NCBI RefSeq assembly: GCF_901709675.1
Contig: NC_051101.1
Coordinates: forward strand, 3,032,501 to 3,096,500
DNA from: Syngnathus acus
Lineage: Eukaryota > Chordata > Actinopteri > Syngnathiformes > Syngnathidae
Length of the DNA stretch: 64,000 bases
Direction: 5' to 3'
The notes beneath the pieces are model-generated. The model was not told the DNA's origin. It saw only the letters and a list, made by a program, of their open reading frames with translations, and made no database searches. Below are positions 50,657-64,000 of the stretch, in pieces. Positions within the stretch are counted from its first letter, which is position 1. Each line of letters starts with the position of its first letter. The position numbers and the translations under genes are program-made.

Positions 50657-53374
50657 ATGGAGATGCAGGAGAAAGCCGACAAGAAAAAGCAACGTAAAGA
50701 AAAGGCAGCGTTGGTGGAAGGTGAAGGTGCGAACCTGTACTCGCTTGCCGCGGTACCACCAAGTAAGTCTGAACAAAAAAATACTAAGGACTCACATACA
50801 CCCTTTGCCTTATTAGTTTCTAATTTTGGGCTTACAAATTCCATGTAGTTTCTGTTTAAAAGTATTCTCATTATTTTGCTTTAGCCGGAGAGGAAGTAGA
50901 ACCGCACGACTACACAGGATTGAAAAAGCCATCCGAGGATATCTACGCAGCCATTTCAGAACCAAGTATGAAACTGCTTTTAATGTGTTTGTTAAATACA
51001 TCCGCACCCAAAAAAAAAAAAGCTTTAGAGTGCGTGAGAACATTTTAGGGTCTGTCTCCATCACACCATTTCTGGGGATGATGAATGCAATTAGAAGAAA
51101 CGGATGCAAGATTTCTTTGAAAAAGGCTGCTGGTATTTAAGATAATCGATTCAAAAGCAGAAGTTGTGGCATTTTATTGAGTGGGCAAATTATGACTGAC
51201 TTTGTACCTTGTAATATCTACATTATATATATATATATATACCATTAATTGTAAAACTAATAATTACAAATACCATTCTTCATTCTAATTATTTGCATTT
51301 ACTCGAAGTTTCCATGTAGCTTTGTTTTTTGCAAAACAACTTTCCTTTCAAGCTTGATACAATAGAATCAATTAATTAGAAAACTAATAATTAGAAATAC
51401 CATTCTTCATTCTAATTATTTGCATTTACTTGAACTTTTCATGTAGCTTTTTTTTTTTTGCAAAACAGCTTTCCTTTCAAGCTTGATACAATAAAACCAA
51501 GTCTACTAGCCACAAAATCAGAAGAGGAAGGAAGGCTGGAAAGGTTTCGCTTTCTTGGAATATGCGAGCAAGATCTCCTACTCATCTTTTTCTCTTTCCC
51601 TATCGTCAGCTGACCAGCCCCGAGGTGCCGTGAGGCCTTATCGGCTTGCGTGTTTGATCCTGACTGTGCTGTGCTGTCTGCTGCTGCTGGTTGTGATTGT
51701 CATCTTAGTGAAAAGTGAGGAGAATAATCCAACTCCATTTTGACACATCCTGACACTTTGAGTTAAACGGGCTCCGATCTGTTCCGCTTCGTATGTCAGT
51801 AGACATTTGACAGTCTGTTCTGCTGCCGGGGCCTTGATGCTAATACGTTCTCCCCTCAACCTTTCGTCCCAATTTCTAGCAAAAATCGATGCCTGCCCTG
51901 AGGATCTTGGGAGCTGGCGTCCGCCAACGTGCAGGGCGGACATGTGCAGGACTTTCAAGTCGCGAAATCAAGACCAATGTGGGTGGACGTTTGAGCATTC
52001 TCAAGTCTAGCTCAAAGTCCATCGTTGATGATGTACTTTGTGTGTACTCTGCCTTAGGTTACTGCTGCAACCAGTGCCCCTTCGGGTGGTTTAGGCTGGA
52101 CCAGACTTGTTTCTTTGCGTCCACGTTCAGGCTGAACTGGGAGGAGAGCCAGAAGAATTGCTCCGGGGAAGGAGGATCTCTGGCCGTCGTCAGCAGCCAG
52201 AAATTCCAGGTGGTTGCCGCGACGATTACCGTGCTCTCCAGGCACCACAAACTGATTTGCACATTGTGGTTGGAATGACGATGTCGGCTTCCGATTCCAG
52301 ACCTTTCTGACTGAAAGAGCGGACAATTTGAAATACTGGATCGGTCTGCGGCGCAACGGCGATAAGTGGACCTGGGTGGACAACAGCACGCTGCGACAGA
52401 GGTGAGCAGATGAAAGTCAGTTTGGATCGGCCAGATTATCTTTTTAAAGGGTCATTTATCTGGGAATGTTGGATACCACTTTGTTTTCAGAACGATACCA
52501 GTATATGCACTCTATGAGTACACAGGCCCCAATACCTCCAGTTAAATTTTATTGAACACAATGACAAAATTGTTGATGAGATTAAACCCATATAGTCAAT
52601 TCGTCAGAATTCCGACTTTATTCTCAGAATTGTGACTTTAGAGTGAGAATTCCCACTTTCTGACTTTAACGTACATTTGAGAGTCAAAAACCGTTGCCGT
52701 CCTGTCAACTCCTGCCATGTTCAAGTTGACCGCGGCTTTAACATGATTCCCAGAACATAACAATGTATGAGAGTCCCTCTAGTGGCATGAAGGTAAATTA
52801 CATAAACGCAAAACTACACCACAGTGATCCCTCGCTACTTCGCGTTTCGTTTATCGCGGCTTCACTACATCGCGGATTTTTTTTTCAAAATTAAAAAAAC
52901 ATTTAAAAGTCAAAATAAAACTTCTAAATTGAGGAAACATGTGTCTAACCTTTTGGACAATGTAGTATTGCTCCAAATGTTCGTTTACATTCCTTTAGAA
53001 TTCCGTTTTTGCGTGTTAGCACGATCGCGAATTAGCATATTTCCGCTAACTCGTTAGCCTGCCCAGTACTTCTTGTTGGTGACTGTACTTCGCGGATTTC
53101 ACTTATCGCGGGTGGTTTTTGGAACCGATTATCCACGATAAACGAAGGATTACTGTATACGTAAGGTAAGATAGCAAGTTTTCAAGCTAGTGCGCAAGAT
53201 GGATAGATGCATGATAAAAGGTTGATGATTTTCGTTGTGATTTGTAGCTACTGGACAGACAGTCAGACAACGGGAGATTGTGCGTTTCTGAGCAGCAGCT
53301 ATCCTGCCGAGAAGAACTGGATGAAGTCCCCCTGCAACTCGCACTCGTACTACATCTGTCAGATGCAGCTCTGA
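50657..53374 (+). CDS. NK-type C-type lectin receptor with ITAM-like tail
   Basis: Type II membrane receptor. Exons: 50657-50762, 50885-50965, 51610-51714, 51880-51978, 52058-52209, 52301-52401, 53248-53374, all in phase. The cytosolic tail (about 70 residues) has ANLYSLAAV and then DYTGLKKPSEDIYAAISEP, i.e. YxxL-x7-YxxI. A membrane helix follows (LACLILTVLCCLLLLVVIVI), a short Cys-containing stalk (CPEDLGSWRPPTCRADMC), then a C-type lectin domain: CPFGWFRLDQTCFFAS, NWEESQKNC, YWIGLRRNGDKWTWVDNS and NSHSYYIC. No EPN/QPD or WND calcium/sugar motif is present, so this is an NK-receptor-like, probably protein-binding fold. It may belong with teleost immune-related lectin-like receptors; the KLR cluster is the human counterpart region. 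Ligand unknown. Confidence 0.88.
51244..51497. repeat. two-copy 127-base tandem repeat
   Basis: Two units (ATTAATTGTAAAACTAATAA and ATTAATTAGAAAACTAATAA at their starts, CAAGCTTGATACAATA at their ends) spaced 127 bases, in the lectin intron before the membrane-helix exon. Confidence 0.85.
52821..53157. mobile_element. MITE with CAGTGATCCCTCGCTACTTC-type ends
   Basis: Left end ACAGTGATCCCTCG and right end CGAAGGATTACTGTA are imperfect inverted repeats; the arms also share CGCGGATTT/TATCGCGG segments. About 340 bases, no coding capacity, in the last lectin intron. Confidence 0.75.
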
Positions 53375-53742
53375 ACTGCAGTGAGTCCGTGAACATCATT
53401 CCCAGCCTGCCAATGAAACTTTTTAAATGATAGCACTGTCTATGTTTGTGCGTTTGCATTCATGTGCTAAATTTAGAATAACAACTCCACAGTATTATGT
53501 ATCGCTATAGATAGATCGATTTTTAATTTACCTTAAATATTAGACATAGCTTTGCATTTCGTAGCTTCAATAGAAATTTGTCACATGAATATGATTGTGT
53601 AGCACGTTGTTTCCTCCTTGCATATATTCCTGCCATATATTGCTATAAAAATACTTTTCTACTGTGTAATACAGCAGGAAAAAGGGCACTTTTTGACTCT
53701 AAAGACTAAAAGATAGAAAGTGACATGATTTACTGGCTTAGA

Positions 53743-56700
53743 CTAGACAAACTGAATGTCTTGCTCGTCCTCGGGCTCCTCCAGCTCCCCGTTGCCGCCC
53801 AAAGCGCTCTGACGAATCAGCTGCCAGCCCGTCAGAGATCTCGTGTTTCTCGGTGTAACTTTGACGTTACCTTTTCGAGCCTTTTCGGTTCCCTCCTGTT
53901 CCTCCTTTTCATCCTCGCGGGCAAACACTTTAATGTATCGCCGCATCTTCTGCATCAATGGGTCGTTCCTGTCCTCAACTCTGCAAAGCGAGTCGTCGAT
54001 TCGAACGTTTAGCATTCAAAATGAGGAATTTCCATAATGACGAACGTACGCGCATTACCGGAGGTACCAGCGCTCGGTCAGGCCGTAGCTGAGCCCGCAC
54101 ACTCCGAGTCGAGGCCAGAGGCAGCGGGGCAGCCTCCTCTCCAGCATCAACGTGGTGGCCACCACCTGCACAACAGTCACCATGACAACACATCACATCC
54201 ATGTAACAAATTAATGTTCTGTGCTGATCTGCACGTTGATCGCAACGCTTACCTGAGTCCTCCAGAGCTCATCTCTCTCCTGGGCCACCCGCCAGTGAGT
54301 GTCACTCATCATGGCGATAAGCAGGTTAAGCAAGAGGATGTAGGACACCACGGAGAAGGCGCAGTGCAGCACGTGGACGATAGGGGGCGTAATGAAGGTG
54401 TGGTCCACTGGCAGGTCAATGAGGCCCACGCTGAGCTCAAACTGGGAGAAGAGCGTGATGGGGAAGGAGCGATATGTGGGGAGGGAGTCCGGATCCTGAG
54501 TCATGTACACCACCCACAGGGCTGAGGAGTCAAAACCAGGGTCAAGTCTCTTGCATTTAGAGTATCTTACAAATGTACATTTGTAGGACTATTTCATCAC
54601 TTTGTACTTTTTTTCCCACATTGATACTTGATACTTTGTTTGACACAGATATACTCACAAGTTGAAAAACCAAGAAGTACAATCATGCTCAGCCACATGA
54701 ACTTGGTCAGGTCTCCAAATATAATCTAGGAGGAAACGAGGCGAAGATCGTGACCGCAAAACGTCAACACAGCTGTGCAGTATGACTTGAAAAAGTCACT
54801 TGCATGGAGATCTTTTTGGTTGTACCTTCTGGATCATGATGACGTACGGGCCGAGCATTTCAAAGCCGCGTGCGAAGAACATTACGTTGCTCCAGCCCAG
54901 CACCAAACACACAGCCATGACCTCGGCCTCGCGCTGCACACCGCACGCTCGGAACACGATCAGCAGCACCACCAGGCATGCGTAGCTGACACTGCAACAA
55001 CACCAACAACATTTTGAGTGAATTTGAATCCGCTCGGCATTCGTGGCTATTTCACGATCGTACAGGATAACGTGGAAGGGCCCGCCCAGTGCCGTTTGAC
55101 CAAAATAGCGCTTCGCTCCCACCCTCAGGATGTCCGGGATCTGAAAAGGATGGACAGCAAAGGTGTCAATGCGCGTTTGTAATAAACAGCAGGGAAAATA
55201 AAAAGTCTACACACCCCTGTTTAAATGCTAGGTGACATAATATCTTTTCAAACATCTGTTCAACTCCATTACATTTTTAAGAATATCTTTCTGAGAGAGA
55301 AAGTAAAAACAAACAACTGAGATCATGTGGTTGCAAAAGTGTGCACACCCTTTAATAACTGGGCATGTGGCTGTTTTTAAATTGAGGAATCACATGTGTA
55401 GCCTTTTTATATCCTTCGTAAGGACATACTTCCAGCAATAAGATGACCAAAGCTCCCAGGACACTGATGATCTCGCCTACCAGTCGCAGCTTGTCCGTGT
55501 ATGTCACATAACTCTCCTGAGAGATGAAGGAAGAATTACAGTCAATTCAGTCAGGCTAGAAAATAAATGTACTCATGTTCATGGTGTGTATTTTCGGCCG
55601 TCAACGCACACGAAGCGTTTTCTGAATTCGGATGGTTTTGTCCAGTTCTGATAACGTGTAGTTCTCAGGAATGTCCTTTAGGGGGCGATATGTGCAACAC
55701 AATGTGAATATTCCAATGTAGAGCAGGTAGAAAACCATCAGGAGTCTGCAAAAATGACATTCAGGAAAAAAAAATACAAGTGTGAAGCAACACTAAATAA
55801 GTTTGCAGTTGGTTACATGTTAAAGTTTACCTGAAGTAATGCTTTCCATACAGGTTCCACTTGAGGCTGACCAGCTGCCTCACAGGGGTCAACTCCAGTA
55901 TTCTCCTGGCCTGGACACCAAAATGATGAAACATACTATCCAGTCTTCCATTTTGACATGCTAATCACTAATTAAAATTTTTAACCTATAATAATAATGA
56001 ATATATAATAATGAATATATAATAATGAACACTGCACTGCACCTCTCTCTGTGGGCTTCCCACAATGAGCTCCAGCACTGACATGTTGTCGGCCCATGAG
56101 TCGATCTCACTTAGATCGTAGAGGTGAGAGGTCAAAGGTCCCAGACCCCACTGGACCAAACGCCTTTTGTTCACCAGGTGCTGAAAAGCCTGATGAAGAA
56201 TGAAGGGGAGTGAAACGATGCACTTCACCTTTATACAAAACAGCACAAGTGGCAAAACTAAGATCATAGCTAGCTTGCAAGCGAGCTAGCGAGACAAAAG
56301 GACAGATGGACAGGCAGATAGCTAGCTAGTTAGGAAATTAGCAAGTGAATTACCAAATTAGCTTTCTAGCTAATAAGCTAAATAGAAAGATAATGTAGAT
56401 GCTAAACTAGCTAATTCTAACCTTTGACAAAATAAGAAGTAGAAAGTACAGATATGTTTTCCAATGTGGAAAAACAGTAAACATTCGACGAAGTTAATTG
56501 TAATGTCTTTGGTGACTCACAACGGTGTTTCCTTCTTTGGCCGCCAGTTTGAAAGGCGTAAGTCCTCGAGAATTGGGCACCATGTCAAGCGGTACCGACT
56601 GGTCCAGTTCTGCATCACGGGCCATTATTAGGTCAATAGCTTGGCATGCAATCGTCTTGTTGGGCTGCAGGACTAATACGTGAAGCACGGTGTTACCTTT

Positions 56701-57936
56701 TGAAGGGGGGAAACAAAAGATACGAGACAATCGAGTTGAAGGCGAGAAGCAGCGTCGCCTACATAGGTCGTGATGAAGCTCATGATGAAACGTAGTGATC
56801 ATGCTGAGTTTTTGTTTTCATCTACCGCGATAGTCTTGGACTCTGGTGCTGGCCCCTGCGTCGATGATCATGTTGATGATGTCTTCATTGCCTGTGCATG
56901 CAGCAAAACAAAGAATGTGCTCGCCTGTGAACATCGGGACAAGGGCATTGTTAGACTCTTATTTATGAATTATTCTACTTTTACAAAAAATGATATGTTT
57001 CCTACCGTAGTAAAGAAGTCCTCCGATCCTCTTTCTGAAGTAGAGGCCTGTGACTCTGGGGGTGGCTGCGTCCGCCCCACGACTCACCAGGTGATGGACC
57101 AGGTCCAAGTTTTGATTCACTACAGCAATGTGGAGAGGAGTGACACCTGGAAACATATTTGGTCGCTAAAGTGGATAGTCAAGCTGAGGAATCACATATA
57201 TTACCGTTTTTTCCGCATTATAAGGCGCACCTAAAAACCTCCAATTTTCTCAAAAGCCGACAGTGCGCCTTATAATCAGGTGCGCCTTATATATGGACCA
57301 ATATCGAGCCACTACAGCAGGCGTGTCCAAAGTCCGGCCCGCGGGCCAAATGCATATATCTTATATATGGACAAAGTTTTAAAATGGGCCATTCATTGAA
57401 GGTGCGCCTTATAATTCGGTGCACCTTATATATAGACGTTTTAAAATGGGCCATTCATTGAAGGTATGCCTTATAATCCAGTGCGCCTTATAGTGCGGAA
57501 AATACGGTAAGATAAAATGACTTAGTAAAGAGAAAAAAAATTATGATTATTACAACATTTGTATGGTATCTACAAATATATACAATACAATATCTTGACC
57601 TTGGAAGAGGTCGGAGGTCATGGGCTCATTGATGAGTTCCGGGGCGCCGTCCATCAGAGCCACGGCCACGTCCAGGTTGTCGTTCATGGCGGCCACATGG
57701 AGCGCCGTTTCGCCCAGAGCGCCTGAAGTACAAACTTGGGGTTAAATGACGGACGGACAGATGGACGGACGGACGGACAGGTGTACCTCTCTCAAAGATG
57801 TTGGTGGACGAACAGCCGAGCAGCTTCTTGATGCAGCCGGCGCTGTTCCTCTTTGCCGCGTAGAAGAGAGGAATGTCAGTCATGCTGAAAGACATTTGCA
57901 CATTACGCCTCGCACATGAGTTTCTCATTGAATATC

Positions 57937-57967
<31 letters not shown>

Positions 57968-58285
57968 TAAAAATAATCAACATAGATTATTACAATATAG
58001 CAGATTATTCTTTTATTGTATTTTGTTGGCAAAAAAAGGTGTTGTAAAAAAATTCTAGTTTTAAGCATTTTGCTACTTTCAAACAGGGGTGTGGAGACTT
58101 TTAAAATCTGTGGTGATTGACAAACTTATTTATAGGATGAAACAGACTTCTCACCACTTGGTGTGCATCAGAAATGTCTCATCCAGCATCTCGTTCCATC
58201 CTTTCTTGTTCTGAAGGCGAAACTTGAGTTGACTCCACCAGTGGTTGAGCTCGCTGGGAGCCGATCTGGCCAACGCAGGAGACAT
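53743..58285 (-). CDS. trpv6: TRPV5/6-type epithelial calcium channel
   Basis: Calcium-selective TRP channel for epithelial uptake. Exons (minus): 58155-58285, 57787-57884, 57600-57722, 57006-57146, 56826-56924, 56521-56696, 56043-56189, 55831-55910, about 55610-55745, 55430-55516, 55064-55140, 54826-54991, 54659-54725, 54253-54521, 54059-54165, 53743-53980. The N-terminus [20 protein letters not shown] is that of TRPV6. Ankyrin repeats follow ([79 protein letters not shown]). Membrane segments include [30 protein letters not shown] and [20 protein letters not shown]. The pore reads [17 protein letters not shown], keeping the Asp of the selectivity filter. S6 is [20 protein letters not shown], then [19 protein letters not shown]. 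The tail ends [14 protein letters not shown]...DIQFV. Fish have one such gene; ephb6 beside it matches human 7q34. Confidence 0.95.
55196..55385. repeat. partial copy of the TCTACACACC MITE family
   Basis: AATAAAAAGTCTACACACCC at the left, and AAGTGTGCACACCC...GGGCATGTGGCTG at the right, in a trpv6 intron; same family as 16115-16572 and 35378-35530. Confidence 0.7.
57202..57509. mobile_element. MITE with subterminal TATAAGGCGCACC motifs (copy 1)
   Basis: Ends TACCGTTTTTTCCGC and GCGGAAAATACGGTA are inverted repeats. Inside, GCGCCTTATA / TATAAGGCGC occurs about six times in both orientations. It lies in a trpv6 intron, no coding capacity. Confidence 0.85.
57748..57782. repeat. GGAC tetranucleotide repeat
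   Basis: Short GACG/GACA tetranucleotide array just beside a trpv6 exon. Confidence 0.8.
57939..57964. repeat. poly-A tract
   Basis: Run of about 26 A in a trpv6 intron, shortly upstream (sense) of the second exon acceptor. Confidence 0.85.
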
Positions 58286-60490
58286 ACTCGTCCAAAGGTT
58301 GAGGTGCACAAAGTCCCAGAATGTCCAGTGAGCTTCGTTTTATATGACCCCGTCACGAGGGAGGAGTCGCCTGCAAGAGAGCCGCAGGTGAGGCAGCAAG
58401 AGAAGCGACACACCGTATCGACCTCGAGTCGGAACTCACTGGAAATGAGCGCTTAGCTAAAGAAGTCCTTCAAAGACATCCAAGAAGTGGTTTTAAGTTT
58501 TTAAAAGCTGGTCTGCATTCCGGCAGCCTGCACGGAAACCCGCATGGCCACCATGGCAAATCCTGCAACATCAGGATGGGTTTCAAGTGCAGCTTTTTGA
58601 GAAAAACCAGTTTGGAATTTGCAAGCGTTTCAATCAGATATGATGCAAGGAACAACTCGCCTCAATTTGAAGCCTTAACATTAGTCATGTTTGACAATGA
58701 CATGTACACATTGACTCATAGTCAGCATGAAAACCAATTACTTTGTTTTGAAAAGCATGAAATTAAAGGTGAATCGCGACACCATCAATGTTTTGGAAAA
58801 TTAGATATAAATAAATACATACATAAATAAATAAACAAGAAATAAATAAACAAGAAATAAATAACAAGAAATACAATTGCACTAAATGAATAAATAAATA
58901 AATGAATAAATAAATAAATTACAAGCACTTCCTCAGAAGACAATACTAGCAATAAGGCTTCCTGTCATACGTGACATAACGTCTCATTGGTGCTCTCCAG
59001 CGAGTTTGCGTAAGCAGTCTTGCTATCGCCGCAAATCGCTTGTCACGTCCTCCTGGTGGTGCCACCATGCCAGACAGCCGAGTCTTGTCCGACCCATGCT
59101 GAGGCCAGCAGATCTCCCGCTGTGATTCGGTTCCAAAAATGCTGACCTCCACAAAGATCAATGACTCCACCGTGAAAGTCATCCTGGGTTGTCAATGTCA
59201 AGGGCTGTCAATGCGGAAACAAAAACAAATCCTCTACTGTCATTCAGTCATGTCTGCTATTCATTTGTCTCGAGTAATGAGGGGCGGAACAATCCAATCA
59301 TCGATAACGATTCTGATGTTGGTATTGATCGATGTCAGCGTCATGAGTTTCTTTTACTCTCCTGTATAAACTGCTAACATAAACCTTGATCCAATACATT
59401 TACATCACAGAATTTAGTTATTAAAGTGAAAAAAATGATCAGGCTTTATTTTTAAATGTCCACGTATCTATATTTACCACGAATGGTCAATGGGAACGGT
59501 GAGCAGATGTATCGTGGGAGTACTTACATATAAGCAGGCCAAAAAGTGATCTGAATAATAAAAGTGAGAAAATAGAGAATCAGAACAATATATGTGTATA
59601 CACATTTCTATTGAGGTGTTGGTTTACAATGTTTGTTCAAATCCACACATGCGCGGGAGTACTGTTAAATAAAATGACAGTCATATATGTTAAATAAAAT
59701 CTTTTCATTTATTTTACAAATGTTTCACAATTGCGGTGAACACTCACTCATACATGTAAACACAGCTATTTACGTGTAAGCTGACACGCACGCGCACACA
59801 CGTGGTCATTCCCTTCAAGTGTGAGTCCGATCCGATCCGATCACAAAAGCTCTCGGTGTTTTGCAGTCCAAAGAAAAACAAAGTGAAGCGTGAGAGTTCT
59901 CTACAGTACGAAACCTCGTGGGGTGCTGTTTACACCAAAAAATGTCTTTTTGCCACAGAAAGTGAGAATAAAAGTGTTACGAACGTGCCTGCAGTCCGAC
60001 CACGGATATGTCCTGGGGAAAACATGTCTTTCGGGGTGACTAAAATCTTTTTTTCCCCCCTCCTCAAGTTTAAAGCAACTACGCAGAAGAACCTTGAAAG
60101 GCAGCAACACTTTCCAGCCTTTGGTAAAATAAAGTCGCACGCACAAAAATACTTTGATCATTGTCTTGCCGCAATTCCTTGCTCAGGGCAACCTCCCCTG
60201 ATAGATTATCAAAAAATAAAAAATGTCAAATAATAACGCCAACGTTCCGGATGTGGACGAGGGGTGCCGAAAAGGAGACGCGAAGGAGAGGAAAACAATC
60301 AAGTCTGATTTCGTCTGAAACAAGATACCGTTCTCTTCTTCCTCATGGCTGGACTTCATTTCCCATAGTGCACTTTGTCGCTCCTTTCAGTCCCCGGACG
60401 TGACTTTGAATGTTGTGTCGAGAGTCAGTGGAAGTACAGTACATGCTGGTTTCCTTCAAGTTTTGGGCCTTCAGTCACCAAGGCTTGCAG
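58286..60490. other. trpv6 promoter and ephb6 3' UTR
   Basis: Both genes run on minus; this holds the ephb6 3' UTR on the right and the trpv6 upstream region on the left. An AAAT-type tetranucleotide array lies at about 58803-58920. No coding exon recognised. Confidence 0.45.

Positions 60491-64000
<3,510 letters not shown>

Overview
The window is vertebrate nuclear DNA, most likely from a percomorph-type teleost. It carries spliced genes with short GT-AG introns, many CA/TA microsatellites, fish-type MITEs and clear vertebrate orthologues. All gene calls come from reading exon translations and splice junctions by eye; no alignment was run.

Layout: 1-8.2 kb has no gene I can support. Then come casp2 (minus, 8.2-13.5 kb), a short Rap1GAP-like gene (plus, 15.3-18.7 kb), gstk1 (plus, 19.5-20.8 kb), styk1 (plus, 22.9-25.2 kb) and phc1 (minus, 26.2-30.3 kb). 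A two-gene DNA-transposon remnant follows at 31.15-34.07 kb: a THAP gene on plus and a SWIM/YqaJ gene on minus, pointing at each other. Next are m6pr (minus, 34.9-37.3 kb), arhgef5 (plus, 39.9-47.8 kb), a GABARAP-type Atg8 gene (plus, 49.4-50.0 kb), a type II C-type lectin receptor with an ITAM-like tail (plus, 50.7-53.4 kb), trpv6 (minus, 53.7-58.3 kb) and the 3' two-thirds of an ephb6-like receptor (minus, 60.5 kb to the right edge, incomplete).

The gene set mixes what in human are two chromosome blocks: 7q34-35 (CASP2, GSTK1, ARHGEF5, TRPV6, EPHB6) and 12p13 (STYK1, PHC1, M6PR, GABARAPL1, killer-lectin genes). The genes do not form a pathway; they encode apoptosis, Rap and Rho signalling, peroxisomal glutathione chemistry, Polycomb repression, lysosomal sorting, autophagy, immune recognition, calcium entry and Eph signalling.

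The most interesting items are the internally deleted THAP + SWIM/YqaJ element next to the phc1 promoter, with a nested hairpin MITE; a lectin receptor with its own ITAM-spaced tyrosine pair; an ephb6-like kinase with an altered glycine loop but intact VAVK, HRD and DFG; a single-base frameshift in the giant arhgef5 exon; and a MITE family with subterminal GGCGCACC motifs, one copy of which carries three tandem units of about 240 bp.
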